Shown: positions 9,491 through 20,410 of the stretch, in pieces
Layout of the letters: every line of letters begins with the position of its first letter
How positions within the stretch are numbered: the stretch's first letter is position 1
Source: Aegilops tauschii subsp. strangulata
Taxonomy: Eukaryota > Streptophyta > Magnoliopsida > Poales > Poaceae
Direction: 5' to 3'
Assembly (NCBI RefSeq): GCF_002575655.3
Contig: NC_053037.3
Location: 206,896,243-206,960,242, forward strand
Length of the DNA stretch: 64,000 bases
Made by a program: the position numbers and the translations under genes
The notes under the pieces: generated by a model
What the model was told of the DNA's origin: nothing
What the model saw: only the letters and a program-made list of their open reading frames with translations
Databases searched by the model: none

Positions 9491-12490
9491 TTCAGGGTTC
9501 GTTTGGACATTTCATACATTAAATTGGGTTTCTAGCCATTTCAGGTGCATAATTCAAAATTAAACTACATGCACATGCTCCGGTGCATACAAATTGGTTG
9601 AAAAATCAAATCGGTGTCCTTCAGTACATGGTTAGGTCCCATGGAGGAAATGGGAATGAATTTTTCGGGGTTCGTTTGGCCTTTTTATACATTAACTAGG
9701 TTTTCTAGGCATTTTATGTGCATAATTCAAATTTGAACTACAAGCACATGCTCCAATGTACTAAAGTTGGTTAAAAAATCACATGTGTGTCCTTGGGTGA
9801 ATTTCTAGGTCCCATGCAAGAGATGGGAATGAATTTCAAACACCAGGGCACTATTGATTGCCGGCAAAACGTTGAGATACCTGGTTTTTAAATTCTAGTA
9901 AATCCAAAACTTGTCTGAAATTCATGAAACTTGGCATGCTATCATGGAGCGGCATCACCATGTTGTGGTGAAACTTTTGCCCCATTTGGGGCAGGTTTGG
10001 GTAAAAGCTTCTCACAAACCAGAGCTTCTCACAATAAGCATGATGGTTTCAATGGGGATCGTACCACCTTTGGCGACAAGACGATATCCGTTGCCTCTTA
10101 TTGCTTTAAAAAAATTCTAGTGTCAACATAAAACAACAGGAGTGTTGTGTTCAATCTTGGAATTTTTCGGGGTTCGTTTGGCCTTTTTTATACATTAACT
10201 GGGTTTTCTAGGCATTTTATGTGCATAATTCAAATTTGAACTACAAACACATGCTCCAGTGCACCAAAGTTGGTTCAAAAATCACATGTGTGTCCTTGGG
10301 TGAATTTCTAGGTCCCATGCAAGAGATGGGAATGAAATTCAAACACCATGGCACTTTTGATTGCCGGCAAAATGTTGAGATGCCTTGTTTTTAAATTCTA
10401 GTAAATCCAAAACTCGTCTGAAATTCATGAAACTTGGCATGCTATCATGGAGCGGCATCAACATGCCGTGGTAAATATTTTGTCCCATTTGGGGTAGGTT
10501 TGGGTATAAGCTTCTCACAAACCAGAGCTTCTCACAACAAGCATGATGGTTTCGATAGGGATCGTACCACCTTTGGGGACGAGACGATATCCATTGCCTC
10601 TCATTGCTTTCAAAAAATTTCTAGTGTTAACAGAGAACAACAGGAGTGTTGTGTTCAATCTTGGAATTTTTCGGGGTTCGTTTGGCCTTTTTTACACAAT
10701 AACTGGGTTTTCTAGGCATTTTATGTGCATAATTCAAATTTGAACTACAAGCACATGCTCCAATGCACTGAAGTTGGTTGAAAAATCACATGGGTGTCCT
10801 TGGGTGAATTTCTAGGTCCCATGCAAGGGATGGGAATGAATTTCAAACACCAGGGCACTGTTGATTGCCGGCAAAACGTTGAGATACCTGGTTTTTAAAT
10901 TCTAGTAAATCCAAAACTTGTATGAAATTCATGAAACTTGGCATGCTATCATGGAGCGGCATCAACATGCCATGGTAAAAAAATTGTCCCATTTGGGGCA
11001 GGTTCAGGTATAAGCTTCTCACAAACCAGAGCTTCCTACAACAAGCATGATGGTTTCAACAGGGAACGTCCCACCTTTGGGGACGAGACGATATCCATTG
11101 CCTCTGATTGCTTTCAAAAAATTTCTGGTGTCACCATAGAACAACAGGAGTGTGGTGTCAATTTTTGTGATTTTTCAGGGTTCGTTTGGACATTTTTATG
11201 CATTAACTGGGTTTTCTAGGCATTTTATGTGCATAATTCAAATTTTAACTACAAGCACATGCTCCAATGCCCTAAGGTTGGTTGAAAAATCTAATATGTG
11301 TCCTTGGGTGAATTTCTAGGTCCCATGCAAGAGATGGGAATGAAATTCAAACACCAGGGCAGTGTTGATTGCCGGCAGAACGTTGAGATGCCTGGTTTTT
11401 AAATTCTAGTAAATCCAAAACTCGTCTGAAATTCATGAAACTTGCCATGCTATCATGGAGCGGCATCAACATGCGGTGTTAAAAAATTGTCCCATTTGGG
11501 GCAGGTTTGGGTATGTGCATCTGACAAACCAGAGGTTCTCACAACAAGCATGATGGTTTCGGTAGGGAACAACCCACCTTTGGGGACGAAACGATATCCA
11601 TTGCCTCTTATTGCTTTCAAAAAAATTCTCGTGTCAACATAGAAATACAGGAGTGTTGTGTCAATTTTTGAAATTTTTCGGGGTTCGTTTGGACATTTTT
11701 ATGCATTAACTGAGTTTCCAATGCATTTATGTGCATAATTCAAATTTGAACTACTTGCACATGCTCCAGTGCATATAAATTGGTTGAAAAATCAAATCTA
11801 TGTCCTTGGGTGCATGTTTAGGTCCCATGCAAGAAATGGGAATGAATTTCAAATACCAGTGCACCGTTGATTGCCGGCAAGACATTGAGATGCCTCGTTT
11901 TAAAATTCTAGTAAATCCAAAACTCGTCTGAAATTCATGAAACTTGGCATGCATTCATGGAGCGGCATCAACATGCCATGGTAAAATTTTTGTCTCGTTT
12001 GGGGTAGGTTTGGGTATATGCTTCTCACAAACCAGAGCTTCTCACAACAAGCATCATGGTTTCGGTAGGGAACGTCCCACCTTTGGGGACGAAACGATAT
12101 CCACTGCCTCTTATTGCTTCCAATTTTTTTCGTCTCAACATAGAACAACAGGAGTGTTGTGTCAATTTTTGTGATTTTTCGGGGTACTTTTGGACATTTT
12201 TATGCATTAACTGAGTTTTCAATGCATTTATGTGCATAATTCAAATTGGAACTACATGCACATGCTCTAGTGCATATAAATTGGTTGAAAAGTCAAATAT
12301 GTGTCCTTGGGTGCATGCTTAGGTCCCATGCTAGAAATGGGAATGAATTTCAAACACCAGGGCACTGTTGATTGCCGACAAAACATTGAGATGCCTGATT
12401 TTTAAATTGTGGTAATTCCAAAACTCGTCTGAAATTCATGAAACTTGGCATGCTATCATGGAATGGCACCCGACATGATGTGGTATTTTT
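9491..12490 (+). repeat. Tandem array of ~503 bp repeats inside CACTA-2
   Basis: The unit start GGGGTTCGTTTGG recurs at about 9491 (short copy), 9661, 10166, 10669, 11171, 11675 and 12172, giving spacings of 505, 503, 502, 504 and 497. Each unit also contains GTGCATAATTCAAATTTGAA, ATTGCCGGCAAAACGTTGAG and GAAATTCATGAAACTTGGCA. Units differ by scattered substitutions and short indels. Short ORFs of 64-95 codons recur at the same place in each unit but shift frame between units, so the array is non-coding. Confidence 0.9.
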
Positions 12491-12933
12491 TGTGTCCATT
12501 TTGAGAGAAGGCACACTCGAATAATGACAGCCAACAAAGGCATTTTGAAAAAATAGCTGCCACTTTAATACCTCAAACGTTTGTATAATTCAAAACGTGT
12601 GCGATCTGTTAACCATTCATGTGACGCCACGTGTCTTGGTTTCAATGGTTGTAGGAGGTGCCATGCGGACAGCTGCTTGACCTTGACTGAACGGGAGGCG
12701 TGCGAGCGCAGTCCATTGCGCAGACTGACCGAGAGGCGTGCTAGCTGTCCTCCAATGCGCAGGCTCACCGGGAAGCGTGCGAGCTGTACGCTGCGCAGGC
12801 TCACGGGGAAGCGAGCCCTTTGACTTCCATGGCCGCCCGCCTTCCTCTCCATTAATGGCGCCTGAGCCGCTATTTAATACGGGCAGCCTTACTGTTCGCC
12901 TCCCATTCCCCTCCCCCCCAGACCTCCACCGCC
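12491..12933 (+). other. Upstream region of the Ala/Pro-rich gene
   Basis: The 503 bp array gives way at about 12490 to a GC-rising stretch with a duplicated GCGCAG(G/A)CT(C/G)ACCG block (about 12715-12800). It ends in a TATA-like site and a CCTCCACCGCCATGG start context. Confidence 0.5.
12871..12879 (+). promoter_or_regulatory. TATA-like box of the Ala/Pro-rich gene
   Basis: TATTTAATA lies 63 bp before the ATG at 12934, in a C/T-rich plant-type core promoter context. Confidence 0.45.
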
Positions 12934-13607
12934 ATGGCGCAGAATGATCATCTTCCACTAGTCTTCAAGTTTGGGGAAGTCGACTCCGAGCCGAAGGAGA
13001 TAGAAAATAAGGAGGAATGGGGCCTCATGGACATGGCCCATAACGAGCTGGCCGCGGCGGTTGCTGCCCCCACTCCCGTCCCAGCTCCCATCCCCACGCC
13101 CGTGCCAGCGACCATCCCCGTAGCATTGATGGGCTGGTCGCCGAGAACTATCGCAGAGCTGGAAGCCGCGGGCGTCAGCGAGGTCTCCGCGGACCCGCGC
13201 GAGCTCGTGTACATGCCAGCGCCAGCGCCCGTGCCCGTGCCCATGCGCGGCCCTCCACCCGTCGTGGTGCCGGCCTCCGTGCGTTTGGCTGCACCCGCCG
13301 CGCCCGTGCGCGCTCCTCCACCCACCGCGGCGCCGGTCCCCGTGCGTTTGGTTGCACCCACCGCGCCCGTGCCAGTGCCCGTTCGTGCCCCCCCTCAGCG
13401 GCATGGGACGCTGCCGTCGACCGCTACCTCTCAGCGGTGTCAGTTGCCATCCTCACGCGCCCCGCCCGTCAATCGCGCGATGACATGATGTTTGATTTAC
13501 AAGTGAAGAACATTTTGTGCTGCCTTGAAGACTTCAACAACGGCGCCCCGGAGGACGACAACGACAACGACGGCGCGGCACGCCGCCTCCGCCGCCGCCG
13601 GAAATAG
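12934..13607 (+). pseudogene. Ala/Pro/Val-rich acidic-tailed protein gene, one-base frameshift
   Basis: ATG 12934 has a good context (CCGCCATGGCG). The N-terminus (MAQNDHLPLVFKFGEV) is followed by APTPVPAPIPTPVPA-type repeats to about residue 155. The open frame then runs off at 13488, but the adjacent frame continues the protein: AAWDAAVDRYLSAVSVAI, DDMMFDLQVKNILCCLED, an Asp/Asn tract and a basic RRLRRRRK end, stop TAG 13605-13607. The switch falls at a run of seven C (13388-13394); one more C would restore the frame. It is therefore either a one-base deletion or a sequencing error in a homopolymer. I do not recognise the family. The basic C-terminus could act as a nuclear signal, but this is inference. 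Confidence 0.6.
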
Positions 13608-14294
13608 TTTTTTGGGGGTTTAATACTGTATCTCGAATTCTCGATCATATGAATATAAATTCGCAGTGTGACTGCATGAAAGATATGGTTTGAAAGAACT
13701 TGCGTTTTTCTCCCTCAATGTACAGACTTATCAAACGATGTTCTTTTAAAAAACGTCAATGGTTTTTAAATATAAAACACTCATCACAAACGTTTTAGTT
13801 AGAACACCCGTATGCAAACCGACAGCTTCCCAGGAAGCCAAGGGAAAATGTGCCGAGCAGGATTTCTGCATCCTTTCAACGCAAACGATTGTTTTGCATG
13901 ACCCGTGTGCAACCACGTACAAACAATTGGGTAAGATTTGCATATCTGTCATTTTGGGTATGTTGCCATTTCTCAAACTGGAAAGATTAACATTTGTTTA
14001 TCTAGTAACATTGCCATTTAGCAACCTTGTAACACTGCGATTTGTCAAAATATGCAGCTACAAATCACTAGCACTATCTAATTTTTGCAACTAAAATCAC
14101 TAGCACTGTTCATATGGACACCACTAGCAGGCATGAGTTGATGGACGCATATGCAAATGTACCATTCATTACATACAACAAGTCATCCACCCACAATGAC
14201 AAAGAGGATACACGTTGGATTATAGATCATTTGCAACAAAACATTCTAGTAAAGTTTTTCTCACACAACAAATAACAGAGCGATGAAATGAACT
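13608..14294. other. Spacer inside CACTA-2
   Basis: AT-rich spacer without a supported gene, with scattered subterminal-type motifs (CACAAACGTTTTAG, CGCAAACGATTG). Confidence 0.45.
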
Positions 14295-15915
14295 TCAGCT
14301 CAACCACTCGTGGGCGTTGGAAACGCTTGCTTTGAACCAGAAGTGATTCTCTGGGAAGGGCCAGCTACTGTCTATCTCGAGACCAACACAGGACTGATCA
14401 TCGAGGCTGAAGCGGCCTATGTCAGGACCCATATTGGGACGGTAGGGAAGCATAGTAATGTCCGAGGTATAGATACAGTTGCTTCTCATAAATGGTGGTA
14501 ACGTTGTGTCAACAGCAGCTGGATCGCCTTCCACCATCATTGGATAGTTTTGTCCAGGGAAGAGTGAGTTTCCTCCAAGACTTTCAATACTAAACCAGGG
14601 AGAAGGTGTTGGCGCTAGTACACTAGTATACATCCCGAATACCCTGCAACGGATGTTGGAATAGGTCCGAAGAGTGCGACCATGCGAGACAACACCTTCT
14701 TCCTTAGTAACATCAGCAGTGCCTTGTATACAGACAAGAAGAGGTGATCCATCGGAATAAGTTGCCAGGCGCCACTGAGTATATGGGTCCTGCTCGTCCT
14801 CATGCTAGTGATCATCAGCATCGTCATCTCCCCCTTGGTTATAAAATTTTTCAAGTATAGGTGGTGGAATGTTCACAGGACCTTGGAAACACAAGAAGGT
14901 TAATTAGTAAAGGGAAACTAGCTAACCCGCATGCATGTGGATGAAACAATTATAATTACGGTGGAAGACAAACGTACTAAAAGCATCAGGATTCCATGCA
15001 AAAACAGTGCCACGAGTGGTGGTAGCAAACACAAGACCCTCGTATTGAATTGCATCACAGTACTCATCCGTGTACAGAAATTGATTTTTGAGCAATATCC
15101 ATCGAGGCCTGGAAGTAAGGAAGGCAACAAGCTTGTCGAAGATAGCAACAACTTCATAGTTCGTGTAATCCCAAGAGCGGTTGGGAACTTGACAAATTGC
15201 TATATTTCGTAGAAAACAATCAGCATGATCGTATTTCAACTCATGTAGAATACCGGTGTACTCAACCTCTGGGCAGTCGTCTGAGATTTTTGGAAGTGGA
15301 ACCCGGTGACGAGTGTACACATTCACAAGTCCCCACTCGTAGTTGTACCGAATATAAACAACCCAATCTCCATTTGCGCCTTGTAACACCCCGGATTTAA
15401 CTTGCCATATTTGCAACTCCGACTCTTGCCATTTTTGGCTATGTGCTATGTTATTTCCTCCGTGGTCGGGTTTTGTCTCTCGTTTTGCATTTTGTCATGT
15501 CATGCTTTTTCATATCATGTCATCATGTGCATTGCATTTGCATATGTGTTCGTCTCTTGCATCCGAGCATTTTCCCCGTTGTCCGTTTTGCAATCCGGCG
15601 CTCCTATCTCCCCCGGTGCACTCCTTTTGTTTTCTTTCGTGTGCGGGTGTCAAACTTTCTCGGAATGGACCGAGGCTTGTCAAGTGGCCTTATTACACCA
15701 CCCGGAGACCACCGGTCAAGTTTCGTTCCATGTGGAGGTCGTTTGGTACTCCAACGGTTAACCGGGCATCCGCAAAGTCCATTTGAGTGTCCAGCAAAAA
15801 CCCCCTCTAAAACCAGCCCAAAACCCACCAAACTCTCTTCCATGCTCTAGGTCGTTCGATCACGATCGTGTGGGCGAAAACTGCACCTCATTTGGACTCT
15901 CCTAGCTCCCTCTAC

Positions 15916-15924
15916 CTATATATT
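15916..15924 (+). promoter_or_regulatory. TATA box within the solo LTR
   Basis: CTATATATT lies about 530 bp into the LTR, followed within ~40 bp by a very GC-rich leader. It is a plausible core promoter for LTR transcription. Confidence 0.5.
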
Positions 15925-17844
15925 TGCCTCCCCTCCCGAAATAGATTGCAGATCAACCCTAGCGTCTTCCACCTCGCGCCGCCGGACAAAGTCCGCCCGT
16001 GCCGGACACGTCCGCCCGGCGAATCGGCACGCGCCACGTCATCAGCCCGTCGCCGCCGCTGCGCCGGCCCGCGAGACCCGGGCGAGGCCCCCGCGGCCCG
16101 CCGCCGTCGCCTCCCGGCCCGGCCATCGCCTCCACGCCGCCCGCCGGCTCCCTCCACCCCGTCGCCGGCTGGCCCCGCCGCGGCTCGCCGGCGCCCGTGC
16201 CCGCCGGCGCCCCTCGCCGCCTCCGGCGCGCCACCGCCGTCTCCCTCCGCGCCGGCCTCCTCTCCTTCTTCTTCCCCGTCGCCGGCAAGTGCCGCTCGGC
16301 CCCTGTTCCGATCGGATCTGGTAAAATCTCGAGCGTTGACTTTTCTCTTTCCCCCTCCGAAACCGCCAAGTCATTCATTTCTTACAGTAAGTGCCTCTGT
16401 TCGATAGTGCATAACTTCTTGCATGTAGCTCCGACTCGCACGTGTAATATGTCAAATTGTTCGTCTCGCGATGGTCTACATTTTGTTCAATTGCACCATG
16501 TTAATTAGAGGTCATCTTGATGCCCAAATCTCTGTTGGAAGAGGGCTAGTTGCTGTTATCTGCTGGTTCTTAGCAGAACTTGGAGATTTGTCATTTTTGT
16601 ATCATTTAATCTGTGCATCTTATGGGCATGAGCTCTACATGTGTTTTGAAGTATGCCATGCCATCTTTCCAAGGGTGTATGCCGTGTATTTTTGTGATCT
16701 CTGTGGTGACTAGCACAAGCATGCAAAGTAGGCTCCGTAATGTTTCTGATTTCAGGGATTTGGAGTCTTTGTCTGCTGTTATTTTGTTGCCATGTAAACT
16801 TGATGCTACTGAGAGATCCATGCATATTTTGGGGATGTTCACTAAGGATGTTTTGTAGCTATAGTTGAAATAGATCCATTCCTGCCCTTGTTTGCAATTA
16901 TGGAGTGCCATAGATTGACTCAATCTTGCTCTACTTTTGCTATAAAATATTTCTGGCAGATTCTTAACATGATATGCAATTTTGCCAAGCTTATTGTAGT
17001 TGATCCATACATGCTATGCAATTGTCCTTGCCATGGTTAGCCTCATAAACACACCATCTTGCTGTAGGTATGCTTGTTTTGTCATGCATTGCTCTGTAGT
17101 GAGTGCATCAAGCTCACAAAGAGGCCTACATATTATTATTTCTGCCATGCTCTGTTTTCTGTTAAGTCTAAAACCTGATAACGAAACTTGCTATGTTCAC
17201 ATGCTTGCCATCATATCTTCTGTTCCTTTTGGCTTATGGTTAGTAAGGGACTTTTGTCATGTGCTTTTAGTAGAACACTGCCATGCCTTGTTTTGCTCTG
17301 TTATGTTCCTGTAGCATGTTGATTTCGTGCTCTGAACATTGCTACGTGATGCTGTTTTCTGCCATGTCCAGTTTTTCACCAGGTCTGTGAACCTGTTATC
17401 TTTTGCACTTTTGCCATGCTTGTTTGAGCTTGATATGTTGTGAACTAGCCGTAGCTCAGTGTTCATATTTTGTCAAGCATCTCCTGTAGATTACTGTCAT
17501 ATGCTTGGTTGCTCTGTTGGAGTTTTGTAGCATTGTTGCTTGTTGCATTTTAAGTGCCATCATGCTGTTAATCGCAGATTCGTGTCATTCTTGTTTTGCT
17601 TGCCATTTGCAAACCGTGCATCCGATTCCGGTGATCTTTATATCGATTTCGACCGAAATCATCTCATCTTTCCAGTGGCATGCTTGGTTTGCCAAGTTAC
17701 TGCCTTATTCATCATTTTCCTTTCGGAGCACGCATATGCATCGCATATCATATCTCGCATATCATACATGTTTTGCATCATGTTGCTTGTGCATTTCTCG
17801 TGATTGATTGTGGTTCTGTTTGCTTGTGTTCTTGTCTTGGGTAG

Positions 17845-19266
17845 AGCCTGGAGACGAGTTCGTGAATGAGGAACCTGTTGAGTACGCTTACGAGGATCAA
17901 GCTTTCGACAACTCTGAGAACCTTGCAGGCAAGATGACCACCCCTCGAAATCACTTCTATCTTTGCTTTGCTAGTTGCTCGCTCTATTGCCATGCTACGC
18001 TACCTATCACTTGCTATATCATGTCTCCCATATTGCCATGTCAGCCTCTAACCATCCTTCCTAGCAAACCGTTGTTTGGCTAAGTTATCGCTTTTGCTCA
18101 GCCCTTCTTATAGCGTTGCTAGTTGCAGGTGAAGTTGAAGTTTGTTCCATGTCGGAACATGGATATGTTGGGATATCACAATATTTCTTATTTAATTAAT
18201 GCATCTATATATTTTGGTAAAGGGTGGAAGGGTCGGCCTTATGCCTGGTGTTTTGTTCCACTCTTGCCGCCCTAGTTACTATTAAACCGGGATTATGTTC
18301 CTTGAGTTTGCGTTCCTTACGCGGTCGGGTGATTTATGGGACCCCCTTGACAGTTCGCCTTGAATAAAACTCCTCCAGCAAGGCCCAACTTTGGTTTTAC
18401 CATTTGCCGCCTAAGCCTTTTCCCCCGGGTTTTCGCGAGCCCGAGGGTCATCTTTATTTAAACCCCCGGGCCAGTGTTCCTCTGAGTGCTGGTCCAAACT
18501 AGAGCCACTTGCAGCGCCACCTTGGGGAAACTCGAGGACTGGTTTTAGCTGTACGTAGTGTTCATCCGGTGTGCCCTGAGAACGAGATATGTGCAGCTCC
18601 TATCGGGATTTGTCGGCACATTCGGGCGGCTTTGCTGGTCTTGTTTTACCATTGTCGAAATGTCTTGTAAACCGGGATTCCGAGACTGATCGGGTCTTTC
18701 CGGGAGAAGGTTCATCCTTCGTTGACCGTGAGAGCTTATGATGGGCTAAGTTGGGACACCCCTGCAGGGTATTATCTTTCGAAAGCCGTGCCCGCGGTTA
18801 TGAGGCAGATGGGAATTTGTTAATGTCCGGTTGTAGAGAACTTGTCATTTGACCCAATTAAAATACATCAACTGCGTGTGTTGCCGTGATGGTCCCTTCT
18901 CGGCGGAGCCCGGGAAGTGAACACGGTCTGTGTTATGTATGACATAAGTAGGAGTTCAGGATCACTTCTTGGTCATTGCTAGATGACGACCGTTCCGTTG
19001 CTTCTCCTCTCGCTCTCTCTTGCGTATGTTAGCCACCATATATGCTTATTGCCGCTGCAGCTCCACCTCATTACACCATCCTTTCCTATAAGCTTAAATA
19101 GTCTTGATCTCGCGGGTGTGAGATTGCTGAGTCCTCGTGACTCACAGATTCTACCAAAACAGTTGTAGGTGCCGACGATGCCAGTGCAGATGATGGCGTC
19201 GATCTCAAGTGGGAGTTCGACGAGGAACGTGGTCGTTATTATGTGTCTTTTCCTGATGATCAGTAG
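17845..19266 (+). CDS. Candidate spliced acidic ORF inside the solo LTR
   Basis: Exon 17845-17928 follows a TTGGGTAG acceptor and reads [20 protein letters not shown], ending CTTGCAG before GCAAGA, a GC-type donor. The second exon follows TTGTAG at 19168 and joins in frame (G|GT) to give [15 protein letters not shown], then [19 protein letters not shown] and TAG at 19264-19266. The composition, in-phase junction and terminal stop suggest a real coding tail in the LTR transcript. The GC-rich leader at about 15950-16330 may be the 5' exon or UTR; I cannot fix a start codon. No function recognised. Confidence 0.4.
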
Positions 19267-20086
19267 TGGAGCCCAGTTGGGACGATCTGGGATCTAGCAT
19301 TTGGGGTTGTCTTATTTTCATCTGGATCTTGACCGTAGCCGGTCTATATGTTTGTATTTTGGATGATGTATGAATATATTCATGTATTGTGTGAAGTGGC
19401 GATTGTAAGCCAACTCTTTATCCCATTCTTGTTCATTATATGGGATTGTGTGAAGATGACCCTTCTTGCGACAAAACCACTATGCGGTTATGCCTCTAAG
19501 TCGTGCCTCGGCACGTGGGAGATATAGCCGCATCATGGGCATTACACGCCTGCCCAAGCCTTGCCCTCAAGCGATGGCATCTTAACATCATACGTATCAT
19601 TATCAAGCGGCATCAACTTACACAAGGCGAGGCTTCCCTCGTCCCCGCGCCAGTCAGCAGGTTCACGGCGAAGAAGATAGGGGATATCAAACCGCTCCTG
19701 GACCCTTGGGTTCCTTGTATGGTCTTGAATGAACCTGCCATGCTAGCCGAGGTGATGACGTCGCACCGATCAATGAGTTCCTCCACCGCATCATCATTCA
19801 GATCGGGGCAAGAATAACGGGGTCGTTTCTGGCTTGTTCCCTCCATGGAGAAGACGATCAAACAATGGCAGAAGGAAGGGTGAATGCAAATGGAGGAGGG
19901 AGGAAGAGCTAGCGTGCGACAACAGTTCCAAATCGAGAGGGAAAGGCGAAGCGTCGGTGGACGGTTGCCATGGTACACGAAGAGGCGCCTGGGGAGCGAA
20001 CGGTTGCCATAGAGGTCACACACTGACGACAAGGGTCGAGTGAACTGCATGCAATCCCATCGCACAACACACACGTCCTGTTAAGT

Positions 20087-20410
20087 TGAACCGTTTCTCT
20101 TCTCTTGTGTCAACGCAAATAGTTCATCCGAGTGAACCGCATGTCGTATATCGCACACTGCTTGATCTGGCTGACCGTTTCTTTTGTGTTGCCCAATCAC
20201 AAACAGTTCATCCGAGTGAACCATATGTTGTATATCGCACACACCTTCATCTGGCTGCCCGTTTCTTTTGTGTTGCCTAATCACAAATAGTTCATCCGAG
20301 TGAACCATATGATGTGTATCGCACACGCCTTCATCTGGCTGCCCGTTTCTTTTGTTCCTCCTCACCGCAAATAGTTAATTGAACTGAACCGTATGCCCTT
20401 CATCGCACAC
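20087..20410. repeat. CACTA-2 right subterminal repeats (~85 bp units)
   Basis: About 3.5 copies of a unit with CCGTTTCTTTTGTG, CACAAATAGTTCATCCGAGT and ATCGCACAC, spaced about 85 bp. The array is cut at 20410 by the LTR element and its end resumes at 27463. Confidence 0.75.

Larger units (their letters stand above)
15382..19546 (+). mobile_element. 4165 bp solo LTR inside the F-box pseudogene
   Basis: It starts TGTAACACCCCGG, ends GGGCATTACA, and is flanked by a perfect 5 bp duplication CGCCT (15377-15381 and 19547-19551). No gag-pol and no second copy is present in the window, so it is best read as a solo LTR left by LTR-LTR recombination. Its length matches the very long LTRs of Triticeae LARD-type families (Sukkula/Erika size class); the family name is not certain. 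Confidence 0.8.
14295..19846 (-). pseudogene. F-box/DUF295 (KIB-type) gene carried by CACTA-2, interrupted by a solo LTR
   Basis: The start ATG is at 19846 on the minus strand. The N-terminus has an F-box-like CPDLNDDAVEELIDRCDV. A one-base shift near 19640-19648 moves the frame to GSLALCKLMPLDNDTYDVK. A 4165 bp insertion (15382-19546) then splits the codons between ...EGKAWAG and ANGDWVVYIRYNYEWG; removing it with one CGCCT restores the frame exactly. The DUF295 beta-propeller-like part continues to YEGLVFATTTRGTVFAWNPD. A 96 bp intron follows (14977-14882, GTACGT donor, CCAAG acceptor), then SPVNIPPPILEKFYNQ, an in-frame TAG at 14807-14805, and a clean C-terminal part with SLGGNSLFPGQNYP and GRFSLDDQS to the stop near 14295. 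DUF295 F-box proteins are SCF adaptors, numerous in grasses. With a stop, a frameshift and a 4 kb insertion, this copy is dead. Confidence 0.8.

Noticed and set aside
9911..12174. Repeated 66-93 codon frames
   Set aside because: Recur once per 503 bp unit with frame changes; by-products of the array.
9491..12490. CRISPR array
   Set aside because: Units are 503 bp, tandem and without spacers, in a plant genome.
15868..16508. Several overlapping GC-rich frames of 110-179 codons
   Set aside because: Arg/Pro/Ala translations of the GC-rich LTR leader; conflicting frames, no domain. Kept only as possible leader.
15382..19546. Reading the insertion as a very large intron of the F-box gene
   Set aside because: It has TG...CA ends, a perfect CGCCT duplication, no GT-AG limits, and the frame joins only when one CGCCT copy is removed.
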